A stretch of DNA of 64,000 bases from Himantopus leucocephalus. Taxonomy: Eukaryota; Chordata; Aves; Charadriiformes; Recurvirostridae. Of the stretch, positions 27,301 to 39,112 are shown one piece after another. The stretch's first letter is position 1, and each line of letters starts with the position of its first letter. Both the position numbers and the translations under genes were made by a program. The notes below the pieces were generated by a model. The model had not been told where the DNA came from, did no database searches, and saw only the letters and a program-made list of their open reading frames with translations. The stretch is taken from contig RSEF01000003.1 in NCBI GenBank assembly GCA_003993805.1, forward strand, positions 108,906,539-108,970,538. Reading direction: 5' to 3'.

Positions 27301-29556
27301 AAAATGTTAGAAAATTCTCATATGATTAAGCTGGCTGCAAAACGCACCGCAGAGATCTAATTTTAAAGCGACATATACTGCTCCCATCTTTTGTATCATA
27401 AACTGTGATTTAAAGCACTTATTCTGAAGAGAAAGAGACAGATCAAATTCCCTCTTCAGCCATGAAAGGATTCAAACCCAGAATACCTCTGTCACAGGTA
27501 ACAATCCTAACCAAAAGCCCAGCATTTGGGTCAGGCAAGGACACTGGCAGAACCATTTAGACAGGATTACAACCCAAACCTTATGAATAAGGTCTGCAAC
27601 AAGGTACAAGGTGTGCTTGGAGTCTCCCATTCTGGCTTCAGAAGGTCTGCGGTATGAGTAGGGGGTAAGGCTGTACTCAGGAACAGTTGGTTAGCTCACA
27701 GTTGTCCTATTGCAATCTGAATGTCCCACTGTGCAGCGACACTTTATTTTTTTCCTGTGTCACACATATGAGTAATTCTTTTTGCTGTACAACTGACCAT
27801 TTTTAGAGGGAGGGAGACAGGATAACCCTCTCTGATTTTTCATTCCAGAATGACCTAGGTAGGGAAGCCTACCCTTTAAAAGAAGCAGAGCTGTGTATTT
27901 CAGTTTTCTCAGTGCTAACGAAGGTATCACGCTCACCACTTTTGAGGCACTTCAACCTTTATGAACAGGGAGCCTGTGGCCACACCTCTACTAGAGCACA
28001 AAACATACTGCTGAGTTGCTAGCAGAGTCCATGGCACAACTGTGGCCCGTCTGAACTCATGTAGCATCCAGACAATGCTTTTTCACAGCTCAGGTGTGAG
28101 GAGGGACTAGGGAGCATCCAAAAAAGGCAGACTGGAAGCAGCCATCCTGTTTTGATAAGGAGGGAGTAAGCACAGCTGCCTGAATGCAAGCCATGCTGTG
28201 CCAGTTAGACAAAGGGATAGGGGTGCTCCCTGTCCTAGTTTCCTGCTATAGAAATGTAGATGGGTGCCTACTTCTGCGCAATAGATTTCTTTCAAGGTGG
28301 CCAAGATCCAGAATTCTGGGCGTGTAATTTTGATTAGCCTTTGGTACATCTAGCATAAGTTCAGCCCAGTGAATAGGTAGGTTCCACGAACGAGGATGAG
28401 CTTGCATCGTGCCTGTAAGGCCTTGTGCCTTCGCACATTATGCTGTTGACAAAAATCCTTGCTCAAGTCCTTTTATGCTGAGAAATGATGATTAGCACCA
28501 ATTATCTGAAATGGGTGGATTCATGTATTGATTAACGCACTGCTCAGTATATCTTTAATGATAGCCTGCTTCAGCAAATTGACTAAAGCAATCTTTTTAG
28601 GCTTCCTAAGGATTTACAATGAAAAAACAAACAAACAAAACCCAATTAGTTTTAACTCTCACTGCAAACTCTTTTATCTAAAAACTCACTTACTGGCAGC
28701 AAGTAATTTTGCAGTAAAAACCACATAGATAGTCCCTTACTAAATTTGTTTCAAGGCTGTTTGTGTATATGCAATTTATCTGTCCCATCAGGACTCAACA
28801 CTTTCAGAAGACATACATACAGGTAATTTCTAGAAAGACATATGATTTTTGTCTTCAGAGAGGTCAAAACCAAGTATAAGTAGCTGCTAACGTGTTTTTA
28901 ATGAAAAATACCTAATACATTTTTTTTTTTTAACTGGGAAATTAAAGAGAACAATTAAAACTTGCTTTGATGTGGAAAAACTCACATTTTGTCTCCTAGA
29001 CAAACTAAACATGATCTTGGCAGTCTTCAGAGCTCTAGAATAAACAGGCAATTTGTAGCTAATCTTTCAGCCATCAAGTACTTCACACAGAGATGCTAGA
29101 AGGTCTGCCTACATATTCCTGTGCTACCTATGGGGTGGGCACTGGTTCTTGCACTTGGCAAAAGCCAATAGATAATGAGATGGGTCATACAGTTGAGGAA
29201 GACTGTTAAGATTTCTTTTAGAAAAGGAACTCTGTTCCCACTGATTTGTATTGTTTAATTTAGACAGCATATTTTGACTTTACCATTTTGAACTAAAGTT
29301 TGCATCACTGAGAAATATAAATACTATATTTTACATATAAAATAAATCAAAATGTCATTTTTTCATCTAAAAAAAACGGACGTGGGTTTCAAATCTAAAC
29401 AAGAGATGAAAATTTTCTTCTGTTTTCTTGTCAAATGTTGAAATAAACATATTCCATCAAAACACATTCCTATTTTAAAATTGGCAGGACTGTATTTTGA
29501 ATAAAAAATTGCTGCACCAAATAAATTCTTATGTAGATCTCAGCATATAGCTTATT

Positions 29557-29604
29557 TAAATTCTCAGATCTGGTGGTATTAAATTCTCAGACTGTAGTAG
29601 TATT
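29557..29604. repeat. Imperfect tandem duplication, about 23-bp unit
   Basis: TAAATTCTCAGA begins at 29557 and again at 29580, with similar GGTGGTAT and GTAGTAT ends. This two-copy duplication lies just upstream of the CR1 at 29610. Confidence 0.75.
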
Positions 29605-29609
29605 AAACC

Positions 29610-30080
29610 ACTGCATTGATTGGTGATGGCCAACATGGCTTCACTAAAGGCAAATAGTGTCTGACACATTTGGTGGCTTTCTACAGTGGCATTACAGTGT
29701 TAGTGGATAACGGACAAGAAATTGATGTCATCTACCCGGCCTTGTGTCAAAAGCATTTGACATTGTCCCACACAACATCCTTGTCTTTAAATTTGTGAGA
29801 TGTATTTGTTGGATGGACTACTCAGTGGATAAGGGATTGGCTGGATGGCCGCACTGAAAGAGTTGTGGTCAGCAGCTTGATATCCAAGTGGTGACAAGTG
29901 ACAAGTGGCGTTCCTCAGGGGTTGGTAATGGGACCGGCACTGTTCAAGGCCAGGCTGGATGGGGCTTTGAGCAACGTGGTCTAGTGGCAGGTGTCCCTGC
30001 CCGTGGCAGGGGGGTTGGAACTAGATGATCTTTAAGGTCCCTTCCAACCCAAACCATTCTATGATTCTATGATTCTATGA
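29610..30080 (+). mobile_element. CR1 LINE with large internal deletion
   Basis: This is a sense-strand CR1. The left part (29612-29947) decodes, with frameshifts, to the RT palm region: a HGFTKG-like block, the region around the first catalytic Asp, then the GLVMGPALF block. The sequence then jumps straight to the last coding codons ([15 protein letters not shown]) and a near-consensus 3' end with three terminal ATTCTATG-type repeats ending at 30080. The other copies in this window show that several hundred bases of RT C-terminal region should lie between. The junction is at TGTTCAA (29941-29947), a string present in the CR1 sequence on both sides of the deletion. Confidence 0.93.
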
Positions 30081-33000
30081 AACTGCCATCTACCTTCAAT
30101 CGCATCAATCATAAAATACAACCGTGTCACTATGTCCCATTAAGTTTATAGAAAGCTGATTTTTCTTTATCTTTTCTATTTTATACCCCTAAAGATCAGG
30201 CACGACATATTCTTTCTTTTTGGAAAAATAAAAATAAAGGGAATGTTTCCAGCTCAAAGCTTATGCTTAACTTAGGAAAAATTCTTTCACAGTACAGATG
30301 CACAACAGCAAATACAGTGAAAATACCCTTCTTGTTCTTAACTTTATTGAATTACATTTCAAATTTCTAAAACACTGATGTTGTCTTCAATATAACTATT
30401 CATGTGAGAATATAAATCCAAAACAAAATGCTTTTGTGAACCTAGGCCCTAAATTCCTCTTCTCCCCTTAGGATGTATGTAAGTTCCTACTCATAAAATA
30501 CATGCATAATCTTGACCACTGTCCTTATAATGACCTCGGTATCTTCCATTTAAGGTTCTTAAGATAATCGATTATCACTGATCCACACGTTCAAATTTTG
30601 TGGTGCTATAGGATGCATAGGATGCAATAGTTTTAGTACCCCTACACCTGAAATTAGGTAAAAAAGGTATGGAGAAGATATTATAGGATTGGCTAACAGA
30701 ACTCAGAGCTCGTGATTTTCAGTTATGGGTTTTAAATCATACATGAGGTCTTATTCAGTAAGCTTCAAGTTCTGGTTCAGTTTTGATAAATAAACCTTTA
30801 CCCCAAGTATATTTTTTGATCCTAACAGACTTTATAATAGGCTATGTGAACAATCTTTTCTCCACAAATGTTCCTGATATTCATGATATCCACATGAAAC
30901 ACTGTGGCTAACGCTGTTAGGAATGATGCTATCTAAAGAGGCTTTTTTTACGTTTATACTTATTAGAAATTTGCAGTCAGTGATGGTATCTTAAAAGGCT
31001 TAATTATGTTTATATTCGTTAAAATTTTGCAAAACTAGCTCTTCTCCAACAATTTATAATTCTCTACTAACAATTTATAATTTTTATTATTATTTTTCAT
31101 CCAGACATTTGCCCCATCAAGGTCAAAGCCCTTGCAGTGTCATATTGTTTAGCCAGTTCTCCAGAGCTGTCACTAGATGACCACTTGGATAAGTCTCGTA
31201 GTCCAGAAGAAACCATAGCAAATTTTTTACCCCTGAGATTTTCTTATAAGTCCAAATAATACTGTTCTGACTGTAACATTGCTTAGACATGAATAGCTTC
31301 TACACATAATATTTTAATCTTTAATGCTGACAGACAACAAATAAACAGAACATTACACTGTGCACAATGTTGTTACACATTCCTGCAAATGTCTTCATAA
31401 TTGCTGATTATTTTTATGGTGCTACATAATTATACTTCCGAACATAATTTTCACTTAAAAGTCTGAAAGCCTACGATTCTGTAACAACTTCAGAATGTGC
31501 CACCTCTTCAGTAATCCCCTTCTCACACCCACTTGTGATATGATAGCACCTGTGCCAGTTACAGAAACTGTTCAAGAGGAACAGCAATAGCAGAGAGATG
31601 GTTTCATTTTACTACCTGGAAAAAAAGTAGGGAGTTATGCAGTCCATCATTAACTTTCTTCAGGACACCAGTGAGTATTCTGTCCTCATTATGGGGACAG
31701 CTATGCTGACTACAAGGATAGCAGTGGTAATTATTAATAATGTACTTTAATTTGCAGAGGCTGAGAAAGAAAAGTAGAACGAAGAAGGATTAAAAGAAGA
31801 AAGAATTATTTTGTGATCTGTCAAAATTGAAACTTTCTATGTTCTGTCTTCAGCCAGAAGTAACATTGTCTCAGCTAAACATTGGGATGAAACTCCAGGA
31901 TCATGTATTTATTTGTTAGGAGGAGATGCTAGGAAAAGTGGTAGTCTTAGACAAAAATCTAGGGATCCAAAATAAAGAATACAGTTTTTTTCAGTCCTTT
32001 GATTTATAGTAAAGCCACCTTCTTTACCAAGTACCAAAATTCCTGATGTCAGAATCGTTATCTATCTAATGGATATTAATAACAATTTATATAATATTAC
32101 TTAAAAAGACCACATTTGGGGCCTTTCAGGAAAGGAAAACCTCAACTCTTTCCTATGGAACTGCCAAAATATCCAGTTTCTCTATTGAAATACCTAAGCA
32201 GTCCTACAGTACTAGTAATAGAAATTGAGTTTAATATGAAAATAAACATCCACAGCTAAGGGACTGGGAGCAGTTAGCTGTGATTTCCTGGAGGAGGTAG
32301 ATTAAGTTTAAGGTTCTATAAAAGACGATACACATTATTACCAGCTTTTTCTATATTCAAAATTTCTGAGGAAGTCTGTCTGACCCATGCATTATCTTGA
32401 TACAGAATAATTGTACTGACAAAGAGACCTCAGTGAATGTAATCAAATTATCTAGAAAAAGGTGGAGTTGCAACTGGCCCTTCGGTCATGACATATATTG
32501 GAACTTGTGATGATCTTGTATCACAGGAGGAACATCCCTCCCTCCACACTGGCCAAAGAATTGAGCAAAAATTAAAAGCTAAAGCTCTAAATTAATTATT
32601 AAAATGTCCAAAAATAGAATTATTTGGGGTATGTCTACTGCAATGCAACATCAAAACTCACACTGAGTACTACTTATGGTGAATTATTTTAGTCAAATGC
32701 ATGGTCAGACAGCCAATTGATGTCAAAGGGTTCACAGACTGTTTAGGCTGGGTTCTCAAAAATTGGGATAGTTACACAAAACTCAAGAAAAATCATAGCC
32801 TGTGCTATATACATGTTGTAAATTTAGTGTAATAGTTTTCCCAGAAAGCCTTTTTCTTTAAGATGTGAGCAATTCTCTTCAAGATGCAACAGATGCAGAA
32901 ACTGATGCTAGAAAGAGAAATACATTTTGAATACCAAAGAAAGTTAGAGCTCCAATCAAAGAAACTCAGAGAGAGTAAATTGATCAGAACTTGTTCTACA

Positions 33001-33714
33001 GTCTCTGAGCAAAGTACAATTTACCCTAAATTACCCCGAAATAATTTCATAGTGGTAAGAAGCAATTTTGATGTGATTTCAATACAATCTGTACTCCCTA
33101 GGCATTTAGTGCTAGTGTTCTCTAATTAAAGCAATGTGTTTTCTTAATTATATTTTATATAACTATTTTAAAAAGTGTAGCGCTTGCATGGTGATACAGC
33201 TTATACATTTGGTGTAAATGTATATAGCTTGTGCTAACAAAAAGTTCAAGCATTAAAATTTAATTAGTAAAATCTAAAGCAAAGTGAAAAAAAATATTGC
33301 CTCGTTATCGAAAATGCTAATAATGTCTATGTAATGATATAAGTTACTTCCAAAAACCATAATTCAGTCATATCCATGGCTATGTTTGAGTTACATTTTT
33401 TATATATGAGTTAGTAATGCTAAAACAACATATAAAGGAGTACAGGTAAAAGAAGATAACACCAACAATTAAATCAGATTTTTATTGCCTGCATTTATAG
33501 AAATTTACAGAGGTTCCCCCATTAAGTTTTTCATTTGCACAGTTGGAAAAACCTGTCTCAAATTGAAGAACCATCACCAGAAATTTTAAATCAAATTGGA
33601 AAAAATACAGATCACCAGCACCTCCTCATTTAGGAATTTTCACTGAAATAGCAACTCTTGTATGAGAGAGTTTGCTTCAATCAGCCACCCTGGAACCCCC
33701 GACTCTGCCACAGC
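30081..33714. other. Unassigned AT-rich DNA, no gene seen
   Basis: No repeat family or gene is recognised. An open frame of 81 codons (32884-33129, plus) starts with a Lys/Glu/Gln-rich, coiled-coil-like stretch. That can arise from purine-rich DNA, and I see no splice context or homology to support an exon. A short direct repeat, AACAATTTATAATT, occurs twice near 31048-31083. Confidence 0.5.
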
Positions 33715-33742
33715 CCAGGACACCATGTCAGCTTCCCAGGGC
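33715..33742. repeat. 28-bp direct repeat, left copy
   Basis: This matches 34726-34753 at 27 of 28 positions (CCAGGACACCATGTCAGC, then T or C, then TCCCAGGGC). The pair brackets the CR1 at 33772-34702. It may be repetition internal to a GC-rich host sequence or a long target duplication. The spacing to the CR1 ends (29 bp left, 23 bp right) argues against a simple target-site duplication. Confidence 0.85.
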
Positions 33743-33771
33743 TCCCGCCACCCTGCCCACAGCCATTATCA

Positions 33772-34702
33772 TGGAATCATAGAAACATAGAATGGTTTAG
33801 GTCAGAAGGTACCTTGAAAATCATGTAGTTCCAACCCTGCTGCTGTAGGCAGGGACACCTCCCACTAAACCAGGTTGCTCAAAGCCCCATCCAGCCTGGC
33901 CTTAAACACCTCCAGGAATGGAGCTGCCACAGCTTCTCTGGGCAGCCTGTTCCAGTGCCTCACCATCCTCAGAGTGAAAAATTTCTTCCTAATATCTAAT
34001 TGAAATCTACCCTCTTCCAGTTTAAAAGTGTTACCCCTCGTCCTATCGCTACACTCCCTCACAAAAAGTCCCGCTCCAGCTTTCCTGTAGGCCCCCTTTA
34101 GGTACTGGAAGGCTGCTATAGGGTCTCCCTGGAGCATTCTCTTCTCCAGGCTGAACAACCCCAACCCTCTCACCCTGTCCTCATAGGAGAGGTGCTCCAG
34201 CCCTCTGATCATCTTCGTGGCCCTCCTCTGGACCTGCTCCAACAGGTCCATGTCTTCCCTATGTTGGGGGCTCCAGAGCTGGATGCAGGACTCCAGGTAG
34301 GGTCTCTCCAGAGCAGAGTAGAGGGTCAGAATCGCCTCCCTTGACCTGCTGGCCACGCTTGTGACGCAGCCCAGGATGCAGTTGGCTTTCTGGGCTGCAA
34401 TCGCACATTGCTGGCTCATGTTGAGCTTCTTATCAGTCAGCACCCCCAGGTCCTTCTCCTCAGGACTGCTCTCAATCCTTTCTCTGCTCAGCCTGTATTT
34501 GTACATGGGATTGCCCTGACCCATGTGCAGGACCTTACACTTAGCCTTGTTGAACTTCATGAGGTTTGCACGGTCCCACCTCTCAAGCCTGTCCAGGTCC
34601 CTCTGGATGGTATCCCTTCCCTCCAGCGTGTCAACTGCTCCACACATCTTGGTGTTGTCAGCAAACTTGAGGAGAGTGGACTCAATCCCACTGTCCATCT
34701 TA
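33772..34702 (-). mobile_element. CR1 LINE, best-preserved copy (5'-truncated)
   Basis: This antisense-strand CR1 spans the RT catalytic region to the 3' end. The 3' terminus is at 33772 and carries ATTCTATG-like tail repeats. A 277-codon open frame (34698 to 33865, minus) covers the C-terminal RT/thumb region without a stop. Typical CR1 blocks seen include [40 protein letters not shown] and [11 protein letters not shown]. The catalytic motif reads FADNTK, so the second catalytic Asp is Asn. The 5' end is truncated within the RT. The copy cannot be active, but it has few frame-breaking changes, so it is relatively young. Confidence 0.95.
33865..34698 (-). pseudogene. CR1 reverse transcriptase C-terminal fragment
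   Basis: The 277-codon open frame encodes the C-terminal part of the CR1 ORF2 reverse transcriptase (RT palm end, thumb and C-terminal tail). It begins just upstream of the YxDD-type box, which reads FADNTK at about residues 12-17 instead of FADDTK. Endonuclease and N-terminal RT domains are missing because the element is 5'-truncated. The ATG at 34698 is an internal Met of ORF2, not a real start. The frame ends at the normal ORF2 C-terminus (LDGALSNLV). It should not be annotated as a host gene. Confidence 0.9.
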
Positions 34703-35345
34703 CCAACAAACAGGACATGATGTCACCAGGACACCATGTCAGCTCCCCAGGGCCATCAGCCCCTTCCCCAGTGACGCTGCAGCAGGGCCGGTCTCCAGCT
34801 CCCCACAGGCCTATCCTGTCCAGCCATGGGCCCCACTGAGCCAGGCCCACCCGTGGGGCCATGTCCCAGCCCGGCCTCAGCCGGTCCCCAGGGAGGTGCC
34901 CGATGCCTGGGGCTGGGGCTGCTACCAGTGCCCTGCTCCTGGCTGGGGTGGGATAGGCCCTGGCTGCCATGTCCTGCTGCCCTGGGGAGCCCCTCATGGC
35001 TCCTGGCCCTGGTGACCCACTCACCCACGGCATATGCCAACGGCTGTGACTTTCAGCATGGTCACTACTGCGCACAACATAGACGCAGGCAGTAACAGAG
35101 GGCAGGGTTACAGTAGTTTTATTTGGGTGTTGCAACATCAAGCAAATACCTTATTATCTTCCCTCTCTGCCCCCCTGCCCCAACTTTGTGCCTACTACTC
35201 TTTGCACGGCTGCTGCTCCAAGTGCGGCGCCAGTACAGTCTTGTTGACATATGTTCAATCTGCTCTTAATGCGTTGCTCTTTTTTAACATAGACTGAGCT
35301 CCCGAGCGCGATTGCGTCGCCCTGTCCCAGCCAGGTCTGCACAAG
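34703..35345. other. GC-rich patch with a CpG cluster
   Basis: This is the most GC-rich part of the window (34730-35040 is dominated by G and C runs such as CCCCAG and GGGGCTGGGGCT). A smaller CpG cluster follows at 35219-35325 (CGGCGCC, GAGCGCGATTGCGTCGCCC). Long open frames cross it (194 codons minus, 94 minus, 89 plus), but GC-rich DNA lacks stops and none resembles a known protein. It could be the GC-rich host sequence of the adjacent CR1, a diverged LTR or minisatellite, or a small CpG-island-type element. Confidence 0.55.
34726..34753. repeat. 28-bp direct repeat, right copy
   Basis: This is the right-hand partner of 33715-33742, with one mismatch. Immediately to its left, 34711-34725 (CAGGACATGATGTCA) is a shortened variant of the repeat's first half, so the motif is partly tandem here. 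Confidence 0.85.
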
Positions 35346-37316
35346 GAAGTCAGAACAGCCTGTTCCAAAGAGTGAGAAATATTGAAATCCTGCGTCTCTC
35401 GTCACCTGGTGCTGAGGCATTTGAATAAAAAATTCCTAAGGAGAGCTGTGAAAAGGTCTGGGTTTAAAAGATTGACAGAGGTTGTTGCAATAGGTTGAGA
35501 TGGTGGCCTGAAGCCAATCCCTCCCTAAAAATAAGATACAATTTTAGAAAATACCACTTAGCAACTTAAGATGCCATCCTGCCAGCTGGGTATGCATTTC
35601 CTTCTTTGTGAATCTGTATGCATTTTTTAAGATAAAATGCATCTCTTCAGACATCTTCCAAGCATAAAGCAGAAAAATCTGAAAAGCACAGTTGGTCAAA
35701 AGTGTTAGGAATATCATGGAGCATTAGCAAACTAAGATTAGTGAAAATTTAAATCTGCTGATGGAATAAAACGCAGCCTGGCTAACGATAGAAATAAGAA
35801 GAAAGAATATGTGCAATTTTCACTAATTGGTTAGCTCAAATATAGCCTTCATGCAACTGAAATGAAATTTGTTTCCACAGACCCATCTGATACCGGGAGA
35901 AATCAGATAGTGAAAACGTTCATGGGAGTTTTCTTCACTCATTTGAGCAGAACACAGCAGCTGTGTTATCAAATTTATCATCTGGCAACCTATAACATAT
36001 TCAAATTTCTGAAGCAAGTGTGCACCTCTCCAGTAAATTAAATTAAATTAAATTAAATGTTTGCTTGGTTGTAACTTCATGAAGATAGCAATTAGAGGTC
36101 AGTGGGTGAGATAATTAAAGGTATTTTTGGTTGCCACATTTATTTTTGAGGGAAGAAAGTAGTCTTACAAATCTAGCAGCACAGGATATAGTTTTGGACT
36201 TCAATTTAGTAAAAGAATCAACCTTTAGCTCTACATGCCTCTTGAGTAGAAAGTAGATGGTAACTGATTAATTTTCATTTATACAGCTTTGCTTAGCTGC
36301 AGAAAACTGCATAGTGCAAGACTACCAATTATATTTGTAGTGACACAATAGAGCAGGGGTTAGAGGTGGCTACTCCTCTAAAGAGTAAACTCACAGGGTT
36401 GCAAATATGCTGCCGTCAGAAGTTGCAAACTCCAGCCTTCCCCTGCTAATTGCTGTTGCCCTCTCCTCCTCCTCAGTGTCCCCTTTGCCTCCTGTTGCTA
36501 CCTCTGCTGACCCGAGAGCTGAACTGTTTGTATCAGCATAACTTTAAGTGCTTCAGTCAGAAAAGGCTTAAAAAATAAACAGATCTTTGCTAGCTCAGGT
36601 TATTTTGACTGCAGCAGTATAGGAACCATTCACAAGATCAGGAGGAGGTGAATTCTACGGGGTCTGGATGAGGGCAGTAATTTGTAAATCTGCTGGGACT
36701 AATTGGGGATCTCCCCTCGGCAGGCACTCTCATGGACTGGCTCCTATCAGCCTGAAGTCTCTTGTATGAAGCTTCGTTCAGACACACAATAGCTTTTATT
36801 TCCCTTCTTCCCTCTATTTTTTTTTTTATGCAGAAGTAAGAAATTTAAAAAATACTTTGGTTTTGACCCCAAAACACCCAGAAAAAAAATATTTGTTCAT
36901 TGCAGTTTACCTATGTGAAAACATGCAATGTCCATCAACTCTGCTTTTGTAAATAGGGTTTATTTTCTATAAATAATGTGGATGTTTCCATAACTAAATC
37001 CTAGATAATATGTTAAAACTGGCACTAAGGATAATGCAGTAGAGTCTCAGAGCAATCTTACATGAGATTTCATGTTAGTAATATACTCCAGCCTAGAATC
37101 CATAGGAAAGATATGTCTTAACTTTTACTAAAGAATTAAATGATTTTGAGAATACACAAGATTTTATTTTTCTTCTACATCATTATAGTGGATGCTACAG
37201 AATCATCAGGAAGGAATAACTGCAACAATATCCAACCACTTGTTTACTAAAAATTAGTAACTTCAGTGCTGTGAATCTTAAGGTGTTCACAGGGCTGCAA
37301 GAGAAAAAGTACAGTT
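35346..37316. other. Unassigned DNA, no gene seen
   Basis: No gene or interspersed repeat is recognised in this 2 kb apart from the pentanucleotide repeat at 36034-36058. Confidence 0.5.
36034..36058. repeat. (TAAAT)5 microsatellite
   Basis: Five perfect TAAAT units make a 25-bp pentanucleotide microsatellite. Confidence 0.95.
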
Positions 37317-37911
37317 ATAGAATCATAGAATTACAGAATGATGGAATAGTTTGGGTTGGAAGGGACTTTTAAAGGTCATCTAGTCCAAGCCCCCTGCCAT
37401 AGGCAGGGACATCTTCAACTACATCAGGTTGCTCAGGGCCCCGTCCAACCTGGCCTTGAATGTTTCCAGGGATGGGGCACCTACTACCTCTCTGGGCAAC
37501 CTGTTCCAGTGTTTCACCACCATCACTGTAAAAAATTTCTTCTTTCTATCTAGTCTAGATCTACCCTCTTTTGTTTTAAAGCCATTACCCCTTGTCCTAT
37601 CACAACAAGCCCTACTAAAAAGTTTGTCCCCATCTTTTGTATAAGCCCCCTTTAACTACTGAAAGGCCACAACAAGGTCTTCCCAGAGCCTGCTCTTCTC
37701 CAGGCTGAACAACCCCAACGCTCTCACCCTGTCCTCATAGGAGAGGTGCTCCAGCCCTCTGATCATCTTTGTGGCCCTCCTCTGGACCTGCTCCAACAGG
37801 TCCATGTCCTTCCTGTGCTGAGGGCTCCAGAGCTGGATGCAGGACTCCAGGTGGAGTCCCACCAGAGCAGAGTAGAGGGGCAGAATCACCTCTCTTGACC
37901 TGATGACCACA
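37317..37911 (-). mobile_element. CR1 LINE fragment, 5'-truncated
   Basis: Antisense-strand CR1 with the 3' tail at 37317 and the GTTTGGGTTGGAAGGGAC block following. The C-terminal RT region is recognisable up to about 37911 (minus-strand [30 protein letters not shown] and [10 protein letters not shown]). Stops and frameshifts interrupt it. The 5' truncation falls upstream of the [12 protein letters not shown] block. Confidence 0.94.
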
Positions 37912-39112
37912 TGGACTTATGGAAGTGCACTTAATTACACTTACGGAAGTGCATTTTTTATTTCTTCCACATAAATCAAATGGGACTGATTTCATCCCTG
38001 CCACCTTGTAAATTGTCTGACTTGGGGGAAACTACACACAATTCAAACAAAAAAATAGGAGAAACATGAACCAGGCTAACAGACTTTATGTAATGCAGGC
38101 AAAGGGAGAAGCAGGAAAGAAACAGAAAGCACAAATACAAAGATTTTAGAACTTTTAATTTTTCTTTTCTTTAATAATGTGTTATGATATATAGCATTGA
38201 AAAGTAAAACATGGAAGAAAGGAGTTGGTGGAGGAGGATTTCTTACATGGCTGATTGATAGAGGCATCTTTTAATCTAATCCTCTCCTTCTGATCATGCT
38301 GGAGACAAGAGGTATCCTTCTAAACTTATTCTGTTCTGTAAATAATTTCCCGATCCACACTGCTTTTATTCTTTCCATAAAGTACACTTAATCTAGAAAA
38401 AAATAGTCTCAGACACGCTGGACTTAATTTGATGATCTTCAGTATGTATTCAGGCCTCTGACTCAAAACACGTCCTTCAATGATTTCCTGATTAGGGATA
38501 TTACCTAGACGGAGCCCTGGTGAGCTTTTCTCTTTCTCAATCAAGCATGCGTGGCAGTTGTATGCTGGCCTCGTTTCCCAAAGTGGTGCATCAGTACATT
38601 GCTTTGGGCTGTCATGCTGTTGGAAAGCACTCGTGTCTGCCTAAGGACCTTCTGCATTAACAAGGTATCGAAGGGAAGCACATAGGAACACACAGGTTAT
38701 TTATGCAAGATGTTTTGCAGGGGGTCATAGGGGAGGACAATTATCTATCCAAATTAAGGCTCTATAATATGGATATCTTCAGTCCGCTGAGAGAGGAAAG
38801 GTGATTATTTCAGGGTTGGGAATCACCTTTTAAAGAGGACTTCCTCGCATGTGGTCATCAGTACTGCAGTGCCTCAAATTACATGGTATGGGTCCAGGAA
38901 TAAGTTGCCTCTCACCTAACTTCAGACATCTGCTAGATTAGATGAATCACCATCAGAAATGTCTGTTTCTCTCCACTGACTTTAAAGGTAAATCTGTTTG
39001 GACTTCAATACGCAATAAGAGATGTTTATTTGTTGATAAGATCTTTATTGAGTTTTATGGGTTAATTAGTGATTTGAGGACTGAAAATGGTAACTAAAAC
39101 TGAGTTAAACAG
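37912..39112. other. Unassigned DNA, no gene seen
   Basis: No gene or repeat is recognised in this 1.2 kb between the CR1 and the LTR. Confidence 0.5.

Larger units (their letters stand above)
7034..29609. other. 22.6-kb stretch without recognisable interspersed repeats or genes
   Basis: No CR1, LTR or complete gene is recognisable here, in contrast to the crowded right end of the window. The stretch holds only short tandem duplications, a TA/CA microsatellite, poly-T runs and scattered short open frames of about 103 codons or less. Two exon-like candidates (15329-15425 and 19012-19050) are listed separately. Avian deserts or large introns with conserved non-coding elements can look like this, but conservation cannot be judged from one sequence. 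Confidence 0.5.

Noticed and set aside
32884..33129. Coiled-coil-like 81-codon open frame as an exon
   Set aside because: The Lys/Glu/Gln-rich start is explained by purine-rich DNA. The second half loses the pattern, and no convincing donor site follows.
34557..35141. 194-codon minus-strand open frame (and 143- and 94-codon frames nearby) as a host gene
   Set aside because: It runs partly through the CR1 in a wrong frame and partly through GC-rich, stop-poor sequence. The composition is Gly/Pro/Arg/Ser-rich with no recognisable domain.
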